From: DASXYG01 sp036502625
GTDB taxonomy: Bacteria > Actinomycetota > Actinomycetes > Streptosporangiales > Streptosporangiaceae
NCBI GenBank assembly: GCA_036502625.1
Contig: DASXYG010000123.1
Location: 1-64,000 of the forward strand
Direction of reading: 5' to 3'
Length of the DNA stretch: 64,000 bases
This document shows, in pieces, positions 25,950-34,848 of this stretch (positions within the stretch are counted from its first letter, which is position 1; the number at the start of each line of letters is the position of its first letter). A program made the translations under genes and the position numbers. The notes beneath the pieces are model-generated. The model searched no databases. It worked only from the letters and a program-made list of their open reading frames with translations, and was not told where the DNA came from.

Positions 25950-27224
25950 ATGATCAACGACAGGACACAGGGATTGCGGGGCACGGTGGGCAACGCGGGA
26001 GGCGGCGCGGCGTCGATGGGCCGGGGCCAGGCGGAGACGGTCCTGGCGCGCCGTCAGGACGAGCTCGACCGCATCACGTCCGCGCTCCTCGAGCTCGACG
26101 ACCACCGGGGCCGCAAGCTGCTGGCCGGGGGCGACCTCACCGGCGAGACGAAGCGCCGCTGGGACTCCGCCCGCGCCCTCCTCGACACCCTGTGGCGCAC
26201 GTTCGACGCGTACAAACGGGTCCTCACCCGCGCACGCGAGGTCGCCGAACGCCACGCCAAGCTCGACGACAACGACCTCGTGGAGCTGACGCTGCTGCTC
26301 ACCGGGCCGTCCATCGAGCTGGGCGTCGAGGCGCCGCCGCTGGCCGAGCGCACCCTGCTCGGCCCCACGTCCGAGCGCATCACCCTCGACGACGCCCTCG
26401 ACCGCATGAACCACGCCTACTCCGAGGCCGCCGACGTCGTTGGCGCCGCCGACACGGCCTACTCCGCGCTGCTCACCCGGCTGGGCGGCGCCGACGAGGC
26501 GCTCCGCGGCGTACGCGAGGTCCTCGCCGAGCTGTCCGCCGACGACCGCGGCGCCGACCGCGCCGCCGCCGAGCTGGACGACCTGCGCCGCGCCGTGCTG
26601 GCCGACCCGCTGTCGTTCGCCCACGGCGGCAGGTTCGACACCTCGCGCATCGACGCGCTCACCACGGAGCTGGGCGACCTGCGCGCCGAGCTGGACGCCG
26701 CGGTGCGCCTGCGCGGCGAGTACGCGGAGCGGCTGAACGCCATCGAGGAGGCGATCGGCGCGGTGGCCGCGGCCGAGGAGCGGGCGCGGGCCGCGCGCGG
26801 GCTGGCGCTGGTGAAGATCCTCGACCCGGCCGTGGACGACCCGCCGGACACCGTGGGCGGGCTGCGCGAGCGGCTGGCCGCCGTCGGCGGCACGGGCGCC
26901 ACGGTGCCGTGGCGCGACCGGGCCGGCCATGTGGAGTCGCTTGAGCGTGCGGTGGCGGCGGCCGAGGCGGGGGCGCGCGCCGCCGAGGAGTCCGCGACGA
27001 GCCTGATCGACCGGCGCGATGAGCTGCGCGGGCGCCTGCAGGCGTACCAGGCGAAGGCGGCCAGGTCCGGCTTCGCCGAGGAGGAGGGCCTCTCGGCCGC
27101 CGGGCGGCTGGCCCGGGAGCTGCTGTGGACCGCGCCGTGCGACCTGCGCGCCGCGACCCGCGCGGTGGCCGGCTATTTACACGCCTTCGAGGCGCTCCAG
27201 GTCCGCCCCGGTGTCGACGGCTGA
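25950..27224 (+). CDS. Coiled-coil protein heading the PknG/GlnX/GlnH locus
   Basis: The product has 424 residues, almost entirely charged and helical, with extended coiled-coil stretches (LARRQDELDRITSALLELDD, YKRVLTRAREVAERHAKLDD, about 240-275 and 320-370). There is no signal peptide or membrane segment, so it is cytosolic. The start is uncertain: ATG 25950, GTG 25986 and ATG 26016 all lack a convincing ribosome site. It is followed after 111 bases by the kinase gene on the same strand and is probably part of the same system, perhaps as a scaffold or substrate. Confidence 0.75.
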   Translation: MINDRTQGLRGTVGNAGGGAASMGRGQAETVLARRQDELDRITSALLELDDHRGRKLLAGGDLTGETKRRWDSARALLDTLWRTFDAYKRVLTRAREVAERHAKLDDNDLVELTLLLTGPSIELGVEAPPLAERTLLGPTSERITLDDALDRMNHAYSEAADVVGAADTAYSALLTRLGGADEALRGVREVLAELSADDRGADRAAAELDDLRRAVLADPLSFAHGGRFDTSRIDALTTELGDLRAELDAAVRLRGEYAERLNAIEEAIGAVAAAEERARAARGLALVKILDPAVDDPPDTVGGLRERLAAVGGTGATVPWRDRAGHVESLERAVAAAEAGARAAEESATSLIDRRDELRGRLQAYQAKAARSGFAEEEGLSAAGRLARELLWTAPCDLRAATRAVAGYLHAFEALQVRPGVDG

Positions 27225-27335
27225 TGGCGGGGCGCGCGGCCGCCGCCGACGGGAACCGGCAGGGTACGCGGGGAGTCACAGGGGAGCGAGAAAGCGAGCA
27301 TCGCCCATGAAGGAAGCGAACGCGGGGACGGCACG

Positions 27336-29969
27336 ATGAGCCGCTGCACGGAGCCCGGCTGCACGGGCACGATCGTCGACGGCTATTGCGACGTGTGCGG
27401 CGCCGCCCCCAGGCCCGAGCCCGCCCCCGCCTCCGGCACCCCCGCGCCACCACGGAACGCGGGCGGCACCGGCCCCGGCGGAGGCACGGGCCCTGGTGGC
27501 GGTACGGGCGCGGGCGGCGGTGTCGGCCCCGGCGGCGGCACCGGCCCGGGCGGCGGTTCCGGGCCGGGCGGTGGCATGGGGCCGGGTGGAGGTACGGGTC
27601 CCGGCGGAGGTGCCGGATCCGGCGGTGGCATGGGTCCCGGCGGTGGCATGGGTCCAGGCGGCGGTACGGGGTCGGGACCGGGGGGATTCGCGCCCGGGAC
27701 GCTGCCTCCGCCGCCGTCCGGCCCGGCCTGGACGCCCGGTGTGCCCGCGCCGGGCGGTGCGGGCTCGGGGCCGTCGCGGCCCTCGCAGTCCAAGGCGACC
27801 AGCCCGTCGGGCCCCACCTCGGGCTCGCGCGGCAGTTGGTACGGCTCGGCCGGATCCGGGCCGGTCTCGCGGCCGACCCGCGGCTCCGGCAGCAGCTCGT
27901 CGTCGCGGCGCGGCATGCTCGGCCTCGGCCTGGTCCAGGTGCCGCCCGTGCGGTACCGCGACCCGTCCGCCGCGATCATGACCGACCCCCGCGTGGCGGA
28001 GTCCAAGCGGTACTGCGGCAACTGCGGCGAGCCCGTCGGCCGCGGCCGCGACGGCACACCCGGCCGTACCGAGGGGTTCTGCCGGAACTGCGGCACCGCG
28101 TTCTCCTTCTCCCCGAAACTGAAGCCCGGCGACCTCGTGGCCGGGCAGTACGAGGTGCTCGGCTGCCTCGCCCACGGCGGCCTCGGCTGGATCTACCTGG
28201 CCCGCGACCGCAACGTCAGCCAGCGCTGGGTGGTGCTGAAAGGCCTCCTCGACACCGGTGACACCGACGCGCTGACCGCCTCGGCCGCCGAGCGCGCCCA
28301 CCTCGCCGAGGCGCAGCACGCCAACATCGTCAAGATCTACAACTTCGTGGAGCACCGCGACCCCCGCACGGGCGCGATGGTCGGCTACATCGTGATGGAG
28401 TACGTCGGCGGCCAGTCGCTCAAGGACATCCTGCTGGAGCGGCGCGCCCTGGAGGGCCCGAACGCCGCGCTGCCGCTGCCGCAGGTCATCGCGTACGCCC
28501 TGGAGCTCCTGCGCGCGCTGGACTACCTGCACGGCCTCGGCGTGCTCTACTGCGACCTCAAGCCGGACAACGCGATCCAGTCCGGCGACGAGCTGAAGCT
28601 CATCGACCTCGGCGGCGTGCGCGGCATGGACGACCACGACAGCGCGATCTTCGGCACCGTCGGCTACCAGGCGCCCGAGATCGCCGAGCGCGGCCCCACG
28701 ATCGCGTCCGAGATCTTCACCGTGGGCCGCACCCTCGCCGTGCTGAGCTTCCCGTTCAAGGGCTACACCGGCACCTACGCCACGACCCTCCCGCCGCGCG
28801 CCGACGTCGACGTCCTGGCCCGCCACGAGTCGTACGACCGGCTGCTGCGCCGCGCCACCCATCCCGAGCCCGAGCAGCGGTTCGCCGACGCCGACGAGAT
28901 GTCCGACCAGCTCGTCGGGGTGCTGCGCGAGGTGCTCGCCGCCGAGGACGGCCAGGAGCGGCCGGGCACGTCGAACCTGTTCGGCCCGGAGCGCTACCCG
29001 CTGGACCTCGAGGCCACCGCGCCCGAGGCGGACGGCGCGCCGATCCTGGCGATGACCGCGGCCGACGCCGCCGCGGCGCTGCCGGTGCCGCTGGTCGACG
29101 GCGCCGACCCGGCGGCCGGCTTCCTCGCGGGGCTGACCGCGCGCGGCCTGCCCGACATGGCGAACGCGCTGTCCAACGCGCCCGTACGCTCGCCCGAGGT
29201 CACGCTGATGCTGGCCCGTGTGCACATCGAGCTCGGCCAGGGCGCCAAGGCGCGCCGGCTGCTCGACGAGTTCGGCAAGCGGCATCCCGGCGACTGGCGC
29301 ATCGGCTGGTACCGCGGGCTCGACGCCCTGGCGCACGGCGGGTTCGACGAGGCCGCCACCCGCTTCGACGAGGTGTACGCCCGCAAGCCGGGCGAGGCCG
29401 CCGTCAAGCTGGCCTGCGCCGTCGCGCACGAACAGGCGGGCCGTCCGCGCGAGGCGGCGCGGCTGTACGACATGGTGTGGCGCACCGACCGTGCGTACGT
29501 CAGCGCCGCGTTCGGCCTGGCGCGCGCGCATCTCGCGCTGGGCGACCGCGCGGCGGCGATCGCGGTGCTCGACTCCGTGCCCCCGTCGTCGAGCTTCCGG
29601 GTGCCCGCGCAGGTCGCCGCGGTGGCCACCGCCGTACGCGGCCGCGACGACGGCAGGCTCACCGACCGCGACCTGCTGGCCGCCGGGCAGCGGCTCGACG
29701 CCGTGCGCCTGGACCCCGAGCGCCGCGAGCTGCTGGCCACCGAGGTGTGCGAGGCGGCGCTGCGGCTGCTGCGCGCCCGCCCGCCCGGCGCGCCGCGGCC
29801 GTACGGCGCGTCGGCCCCCCAATTGCTCGGCGTCGCGCTCGCCGAGGACGACGTACGGCGCCGCCTGGAACGCGGCTACCGGGAACTGGCCGGGCTGACC
29901 CGGCCGCGCGACGCGAAGGCCGCGTTCGTGAACCGCGCCAACGCCGTACGCCCGAGGACACTTCTATAG
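27336..29969 (+). CDS. pknG: PknG-like Ser/Thr protein kinase with zinc ribbon, rubredoxin-like and TPR regions
   Basis: The product has 877 residues. Residues 4-21 form a zinc-ribbon (CTEPGC, CDVC) and 43-118 a GPGGGT repeat linker. Residues 227-252 are the PknG rubredoxin-like Cys pairs (CGNC, CRNC). The kinase domain spans about 270-540 (AHGGLGWIYLA loop, Lys302, catalytic YCDLKPDN with Asp407, DLGG in place of DFG), and TPR-like helices run from about 640 to the end. The missing HRD histidine is normal for PknG. In mycobacteria PknG phosphorylates GarA under amino-acid control via GlnX and GlnH, both encoded downstream here. The start follows GGGGAC; a tiny 10-codon ORF (27307-27339) overlaps it as ATGA. 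Confidence 0.93.
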   Translation: MSRCTEPGCTGTIVDGYCDVCGAAPRPEPAPASGTPAPPRNAGGTGPGGGTGPGGGTGAGGGVGPGGGTGPGGGSGPGGGMGPGGGTGPGGGAGSGGGMGPGGGMGPGGGTGSGPGGFAPGTLPPPPSGPAWTPGVPAPGGAGSGPSRPSQSKATSPSGPTSGSRGSWYGSAGSGPVSRPTRGSGSSSSSRRGMLGLGLVQVPPVRYRDPSAAIMTDPRVAESKRYCGNCGEPVGRGRDGTPGRTEGFCRNCGTAFSFSPKLKPGDLVAGQYEVLGCLAHGGLGWIYLARDRNVSQRWVVLKGLLDTGDTDALTASAAERAHLAEAQHANIVKIYNFVEHRDPRTGAMVGYIVMEYVGGQSLKDILLERRALEGPNAALPLPQVIAYALELLRALDYLHGLGVLYCDLKPDNAIQSGDELKLIDLGGVRGMDDHDSAIFGTVGYQAPEIAERGPTIASEIFTVGRTLAVLSFPFKGYTGTYATTLPPRADVDVLARHESYDRLLRRATHPEPEQRFADADEMSDQLVGVLREVLAAEDGQERPGTSNLFGPERYPLDLEATAPEADGAPILAMTAADAAAALPVPLVDGADPAAGFLAGLTARGLPDMANALSNAPVRSPEVTLMLARVHIELGQGAKARRLLDEFGKRHPGDWRIGWYRGLDALAHGGFDEAATRFDEVYARKPGEAAVKLACAVAHEQAGRPREAARLYDMVWRTDRAYVSAAFGLARAHLALGDRAAAIAVLDSVPPSSSFRVPAQVAAVATAVRGRDDGRLTDRDLLAAGQRLDAVRLDPERRELLATEVCEAALRLLRARPPGAPRPYGASAPQLLGVALAEDDVRRRLERGYRELAGLTRPRDAKAAFVNRANAVRPRTLL
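27462..27689 (+). repeat. 18-bp Gly-rich tandem repeat inside the kinase gene
   Basis: About twelve imperfect copies of a six-residue unit (GPGGGT, with S, M, A or V replacing T) form a linker between the zinc ribbon and the rubredoxin-like domain. Such in-frame repeats can vary in copy number between strains. Confidence 0.9.
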
Positions 29970-31133
29970 ATGGACGACACACCGATGGAGACCGATATGC
30001 CGAACCCCGGCGGCGACGGCGAGGCCGCTGCCGGGGGCGCGGACACCTGCCCGCGCTGCGGCACGGGCGTGGAGCCGGGCGACGGGTTCTGCGAGGAGTG
30101 CGGTGCGCCGCTGCTGGGGCAGCCCGAGCCCGTACGCGACCCGGCGGCCGCGCCGCGCGCCGTCGCGACGCCGTACCCGTGGCAGCCGCCGGCGGCTGCC
30201 ACGCCGCGCCCGTGCGTCGAGTGCGGCTTCGACGAGATCGGCGCGGACGGCTACTGCCAGCGGTGCGGCACCCGCCAGCCCGCGGCACGCGACCACGTCG
30301 AGCTCGACGTGCCCGGCCTGGGCGCGGCCAGCGACAAGGGCCTGCGGCACACCCGCAACGAGGACGCCATGGCGGTGCTGCGGGCCGACGCGGGCGTGAT
30401 CGCGGTGGTCAGCGACGGCGTGTCGTCCTCGCCGTGCCCCGACGACGCCTCGCGCGCCGCCGCCGACGCGGGCGCCGGGGTGCTCGGCGAGCGGCTGGCG
30501 GCCGGCGACGACCCGGAGACCGCGACCAAGCGCGCCGTGGAGCGCGCGGCGGCCGACGTCGCGGCGCTGGCCGAGTCGGAGTCGCACGCCCCGGCCTGTA
30601 CGTACGTCTCGGCGCTGGTCGGCGACGGCACGGTCACGGTCGGCTGGGTGGGCGATAGCCGGGCGTACTGGCTGCCCGCCGACCCGGAGGCCGTGCCGCC
30701 TGTGCGCGAGGGCGGTCCGCCGGAGGGCGCGCCGGCCGAGCTGGGCGCGGCGGCGCTGCTCACCGAGGACGACTCCTGGGCCGGCCGCATGGTGGCGTGG
30801 GGCGTGATGACCGAGCAGGAGGCGCAGGCCGACGCCAAGGCGCACGTCCTGACCGGCTGGCTCGGCGCCGACGCGGGCGCGCTCGACCCCAAGGTGCGCA
30901 CCTACGCCCCAACGGGCCCCGGAGCGGTCGTCGTGTGCAGCGACGGCCTGTGGAACTACCTCCCGGAGGCGGAGACGCTGCGCGCCGCCGCCCCGGACGC
31001 GGTGACCGACCCCCGTGGCACCGCGGCCGCCCTCGTACGGCGGGCGCTCGACATGGGGGGACACGACAACGTCACGGTGGTGGTCGTCCCGTTCCCACCT
31101 CCGGCACAACCGACAGGGGAGCGACAGCGATGA
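29970..31133 (+). CDS. PP2C-family protein phosphatase with two N-terminal zinc ribbons
   Basis: The product has 387 residues. Two short zinc ribbons (CPRC/CEEC near residues 27-45 and CVEC/CQRC near 75-95) precede a PP2C catalytic domain. The domain shows ASDKGLRHTRNEDAMAV, VVSDGVSSSP (metal Asp-Gly), GWVGDSRAYWL, AHVLTGWLGAD, VVCSDGLWNYL and GGHDNVTVVVV. It should remove phosphate placed by the adjacent kinase. ATG 29970 touches the kinase stop; ATG 29997, with GGAG six bases before it, is the alternative start. The end overlaps the VWA gene. Confidence 0.92.
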   Translation: MDDTPMETDMPNPGGDGEAAAGGADTCPRCGTGVEPGDGFCEECGAPLLGQPEPVRDPAAAPRAVATPYPWQPPAAATPRPCVECGFDEIGADGYCQRCGTRQPAARDHVELDVPGLGAASDKGLRHTRNEDAMAVLRADAGVIAVVSDGVSSSPCPDDASRAAADAGAGVLGERLAAGDDPETATKRAVERAAADVAALAESESHAPACTYVSALVGDGTVTVGWVGDSRAYWLPADPEAVPPVREGGPPEGAPAELGAAALLTEDDSWAGRMVAWGVMTEQEAQADAKAHVLTGWLGADAGALDPKVRTYAPTGPGAVVVCSDGLWNYLPEAETLRAAAPDAVTDPRGTAAALVRRALDMGGHDNVTVVVVPFPPPAQPTGERQR

Positions 31134-32527
31134 GCGACGGGCCGGACTTCTCGGTCAGGATCGACCAGAACAGGTACCTGCCCGAGGGCGGGCAGGACGT
31201 ACACGCCATCGTCACGGTGACCGCCGAGGGCTCCGAGCCCAACTCCGGGCCCGGCCGGATCACCGCCGAGGGGCCCGCGGCGGGGCCGGACGCCGCCGAG
31301 GTCATCATCATCGACACCTCCGGCTCGATGACCGGCCCCGGCGACAAGATCGGCGCGGCCAAGCGCGCCGCCCAGGCCGCCATCGACACGCTGCGCGACG
31401 GCGTGAACTTCGCGATCATCGCGGGCGCGAACACCGCCCGCATGGTCTACCCCAACATGCGCCGCCTGGTGCCGGTCACCGACCGCTCCCGCGCCGAGGC
31501 GAAGGCCGCCGTACGCCTGCTCACCCCGGACGGCGGCACCGCGATCGGCCAGTGGTTGCGGCTGGCCGACGCGATGCTGGGCCAGCATCCGCAGGCCATC
31601 AGGCACGCCATCCTGCTGACCGACGGCAAGAACCAGCACGAGCGGCCCGAGGTGCTGGACGCCACGCTGGGCGCGTGCGCGGGCCACTTCGTCTGCGACT
31701 GCCGCGGCGTCGGCACCGACTGGTCCGTGCCCGAGCTGCGGAAGGTCGCCTCGGCGCTGCTCGGCAGCGTCGACCTGATCGCCAACCCGGACGACCTGGA
31801 GGCCGACTTCCGCGCGATGGCGCAGACGTCCATGGGCAAGGCCGTCGCGGACGTCGCGCTGCGCGTGTGGATCCCGCAGGGGGCGCGGCTGCGGTTCGTC
31901 AAGCAGGTGCTGCCCACCGTCGAGGACCTCACCGGGAAGCGCACCGACTCCGGCCCGCAGTCCGGCGACTACCCGACGGGCGCGTGGGGCGACGAGACCC
32001 GCGACTACCACATCTGCGTCGAGGTGCCGCCCGGCGACGTGGGCCGGGAGATGCGCGCCGCGTGGGTGAAGGTCGTGGCGTCAGGACCGGCGGGGGAGGA
32101 GGTGCGCGCGTCGGGGAACGTGCTCGCCGAGTGGACCGCCGACGAGGCGATGTCCACCCAGATCAACCCGCACGTCGCGCAGTACACCGGGCAGGAGGAG
32201 CTGGCCGAGGCCATCCAGGAGGGCCTGGCGGCGCGGCGCGACGGCGACGTCGACACCGCGACGACCCGGCTCGGCCGCGCGGTCGCGCTGGCGCACGAGA
32301 CCGGCAACGAGGGCACCGCGCGCCTGCTGAGCCGCGTCGTCGACGTGATCGACGTCGAGAGCGGCACCGTACGCCTGAAGCCGAAGGTGGCGCAGGCCGA
32401 CGAGATGTCCCTGGACACCCGCTCCACCCGTACGGTCAGGACCCGCGGGCGCGCCGAGCCCGCGGGATCGGGGCCGGACGCCCCGCCGCAGGCGGGGCCA
32501 CCGGGGTCCCCGGCCGGAGGGAGATGA
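31130..32527 (+). CDS. von Willebrand factor A (TerY-like) domain protein
   Basis: The product has 465 residues. A short beta-rich N-terminus is followed by a VWA domain with intact MIDAS (IIDTSGSM, Asp62-Ser64-Ser66, plus the TPDGGTAIGQWL and LLTDGKN motifs). A beta-sandwich region and a helical C-terminus (LAEAIQEGLAARRDGDVDTA) come next. There is no signal peptide, so it is cytosolic. VWA proteins of this kind assemble metal-dependent complexes. The trio kinase, PP2C and VWA resembles the TerY-P triad. ATG 31130 overlaps the phosphatase stop. Confidence 0.9.
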   Translation: MSDGPDFSVRIDQNRYLPEGGQDVHAIVTVTAEGSEPNSGPGRITAEGPAAGPDAAEVIIIDTSGSMTGPGDKIGAAKRAAQAAIDTLRDGVNFAIIAGANTARMVYPNMRRLVPVTDRSRAEAKAAVRLLTPDGGTAIGQWLRLADAMLGQHPQAIRHAILLTDGKNQHERPEVLDATLGACAGHFVCDCRGVGTDWSVPELRKVASALLGSVDLIANPDDLEADFRAMAQTSMGKAVADVALRVWIPQGARLRFVKQVLPTVEDLTGKRTDSGPQSGDYPTGAWGDETRDYHICVEVPPGDVGREMRAAWVKVVASGPAGEEVRASGNVLAEWTADEAMSTQINPHVAQYTGQEELAEAIQEGLAARRDGDVDTATTRLGRAVALAHETGNEGTARLLSRVVDVIDVESGTVRLKPKVAQADEMSLDTRSTRTVRTRGRAEPAGSGPDAPPQAGPPGSPAGGR

Positions 32528-32536
32528 GACCCGATC

Positions 32537-33340
32537 ATGCCAACCTGTCCCGCCGGGCACAGCTCGGCAGCCACGGACTACTGCGACATCTGCGGGTCCC
32601 CGATGACCGGCGGCCCGCCGGTGGGCGCGCCGCCGGGCCCGGGCCCGGCCGCCCCGGCGCCGCCGCCCGCGCCGCCGGGCGTGGCCGGCGTGCCTACCGA
32701 GGAGATGCCGCTGCCGCCGCCCGGCACACCGGCGCCGCCCGGCGAAGCGCCGGCGTGCCCTGACTGCGGGGCCGTGCGCACGGGCCGGTTCTGCGAGGAA
32801 TGCGGCTACGACTACTCCACGCGGACGTCCGGCCGGGGCATCCCGGGCCTGCCGGCGCCCGCGCCGTCCGGCGGTTCCGGACCGTCGGCGCCGCGCCCGC
32901 CCGCCGCGCCGCCGGGCGCCTGGGAGGCCGTCGTCACCGCCGACCGCGACTACCACGCGTCCGTCATCGCCCAGGGCGGCCCGGACACCCCGGCCGTACC
33001 GTTCCCGCCGTACTACCCCGAGCGCCGCGTGGTGCTGTCGGGGCAGCAGGTGCGCATCGGGCGGCACAGCGCGAGCCGCGGCGTGACACCGGAGATCGAC
33101 CTGGGGGAGCGGCCCGAGGACCCCGGCGTGTCGCACATCCACGCGGTGCTGCTGGCCCGTTCGGACGGCTCGTGGGCGCTCGTGGACCCCGGCTCGACGA
33201 ACGGCACCACCGTCAACGGCGGCGCCGACCCGATCGAGAACAACATCGAGGTGCCGCTGCGCGACGGCGACCGCGTGCACGTCGGCGCCTGGACGACCAT
33301 CACCTTGCACAAGGGGCAGGCGGAAGGGGAGGCACGGTGA
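32537..33340 (+). CDS. FHA-domain protein with two zinc ribbons
   Basis: The product has 267 residues. Zinc-binding clusters at residues 4-20 (CPAGH, CDIC) and 74-89 (CPDC, CEEC) are joined by Pro-rich linkers. The C-terminal FHA domain (about 165-255) has the phosphothreonine-binding set IGRHS, VSHIHA and STNGT. It is the likely phospho-reader of the kinase, comparable in role to GarA but with different N-terminal architecture. The stop overlaps the GlnX-like start (GTGA). Confidence 0.9.
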   Translation: MPTCPAGHSSAATDYCDICGSPMTGGPPVGAPPGPGPAAPAPPPAPPGVAGVPTEEMPLPPPGTPAPPGEAPACPDCGAVRTGRFCEECGYDYSTRTSGRGIPGLPAPAPSGGSGPSAPRPPAAPPGAWEAVVTADRDYHASVIAQGGPDTPAVPFPPYYPERRVVLSGQQVRIGRHSASRGVTPEIDLGERPEDPGVSHIHAVLLARSDGSWALVDPGSTNGTTVNGGADPIENNIEVPLRDGDRVHVGAWTTITLHKGQAEGEAR

Positions 33341-34848
33341 CCCAGGTGACCCCGCGGCCCGCTCAGGGATCCGCGCCGGCGCGGGCGCCCGGCGAGGCGC
33401 GCCCGGCGGTGCCGGCCCGGCCCGGCGTGGCCCGGCGCGCGCTCCTGCGGCTGCGGCTGCGCAGCCGTCCCTCACGGGTCGTCGCGGTGGCGGTCGTGGC
33501 CGTCGCCGCGGTGATCGCGCTGTTCACGGTGACGAACGCGTCCATCGGCAACGCGCGCGACGGCTTACGGGTGATCGGCCACCAGGCCGGCCCGCAGGTC
33601 GTCGCCACCGCGAACCTCTACTTCTCGCTGTCCGACATGGACACCCAGGTCAGCAACATCCTGCTGTACGGCAACGGGAAGAACGGCAAGGTCGCGCTCG
33701 GCTTCAACCGCGACCAGTCGCTCGGCGTGTACGACGCCGACCGTACGGCCGCGGACAGCGCGGCGATGCGGGCGCTCGCGCTGACCGGCTCCGACCCGGA
33801 CCAGCAGGCCACGGTGCAGGAGCTGCTCGACGGCATGGGCCAGTACGAACAGCTCGCCGCCCAGGCCATCCAGCTCGACCAGCAGTCCGGCCACGCGCCG
33901 GGCGCCGCGCCGGCGAACGTCCTTGCGGTGCAGCGGCAGGCCACCGACCTCATGCGGCAGAGCCTGCTGCCCAAGGCGTACAACCTGACGCTCGACAGCG
34001 GCTCGATCGTGCGCCGGACGTACGAGGACAAGCGCGGCGCGGTGCTCGACGGCCGCTGGTGGGTCGGGCTCGCCGGGCTCGGCACGGTCGCGCTGCTCGT
34101 GGCGCTCCAGGTGTATCTCACGATGCGGTTCCGCCGCCTGGTCAACCCGGCGCTGGCCCTGGCCACGGTCGGCTGCCTGGTGTTCACGGTCCTCGCGACG
34201 CTGCTGCTGTCCAGCGAGGCCGACCACCTGCGCGAGGCGAAGGTCCGCGGGTTCGACCCCGTCCTGGCGCTGTCGCGCACCCGGGCGATCAGCAACGCGA
34301 TGAACTCCGACGAGAGCCGCTACCTCCTGGACCCCGCGCGCGCCGACACGTACGACCAGACGTACCTGGAGAAGGCGCAGTCGATCCTCTACACCCCGTC
34401 GGTGGACCTCAACGGCTACAACCGGGGCGTGAACGCCGCGATCGGTCCCGCGGGCGTGCCGAAGCGGCCGATGGAGGGGTTCATCGGGGTCGAGGCGCAG
34501 CACATCACGCTGCCGGGCCAGCGCGCGGTCGTCGACCGGGTGCTGTCGGGGTTCCGGCAGTTCCAGCGGTCCGACGCCCGGGTGCGGGCGCTGGCCGCCA
34601 AGGGCGACCAGCGCGGCGCGGTCGCCGTACGCCTCGGGCAGGCCGAGGGGGCGACGAACGTCGACTTCGCGCTGTACGACCTGTCGACCAGCTCGCTGAT
34701 CGACATCCACCAGCAGACGTTCACGCAGGCGATCGCCGACGGCGACGCGGCCGTCGGCGGCTGGAACATCGCGCTGCCGGTGACGGGCCTGCTGGTGGTG
34801 GCGCTGATCGTCGTCGGGGTGCGGCCCCGGGTTGCGGAGTACCGATGA
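33337..34848 (+). CDS. glnX: GlnX-like transmembrane sensor protein
   Basis: This 503-residue membrane protein has a cytosolic Arg/Pro-rich start and TM1 at about 48-66. A helical extracytoplasmic domain of about 170 residues follows (VVATANLYFSLSDMDTQVSN). TM2/TM3 flank a short loop at about 245-300, a second helical outside domain comes next, and TM4 lies near the C-terminus (ALPVTGLLVVALIVVGV). The four-helix sensor-like domains and gene order match the GlnX component of the mycobacterial GlnX-GlnH-PknG pathway. It is joined by overlaps to the FHA gene before it and the GlnH gene after it. Confidence 0.82.
   Translation: MTQVTPRPAQGSAPARAPGEARPAVPARPGVARRALLRLRLRSRPSRVVAVAVVAVAAVIALFTVTNASIGNARDGLRVIGHQAGPQVVATANLYFSLSDMDTQVSNILLYGNGKNGKVALGFNRDQSLGVYDADRTAADSAAMRALALTGSDPDQQATVQELLDGMGQYEQLAAQAIQLDQQSGHAPGAAPANVLAVQRQATDLMRQSLLPKAYNLTLDSGSIVRRTYEDKRGAVLDGRWWVGLAGLGTVALLVALQVYLTMRFRRLVNPALALATVGCLVFTVLATLLLSSEADHLREAKVRGFDPVLALSRTRAISNAMNSDESRYLLDPARADTYDQTYLEKAQSILYTPSVDLNGYNRGVNAAIGPAGVPKRPMEGFIGVEAQHITLPGQRAVVDRVLSGFRQFQRSDARVRALAAKGDQRGAVAVRLGQAEGATNVDFALYDLSTSSLIDIHQQTFTQAIADGDAAVGGWNIALPVTGLLVVALIVVGVRPRVAEYR

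Noticed and set aside
27307..27339. A 10-codon ORF overlapping the kinase start (ATGA)
   Set aside because: It has no strong ribosome site and no amino-acid run typical of attenuators; it is mentioned in the kinase entry only.
27276..29822. An 848-codon open frame antisense to the kinase gene
   Set aside because: The sense strand has a complete PknG-like protein with motifs; the antisense product has no recognisable domain.
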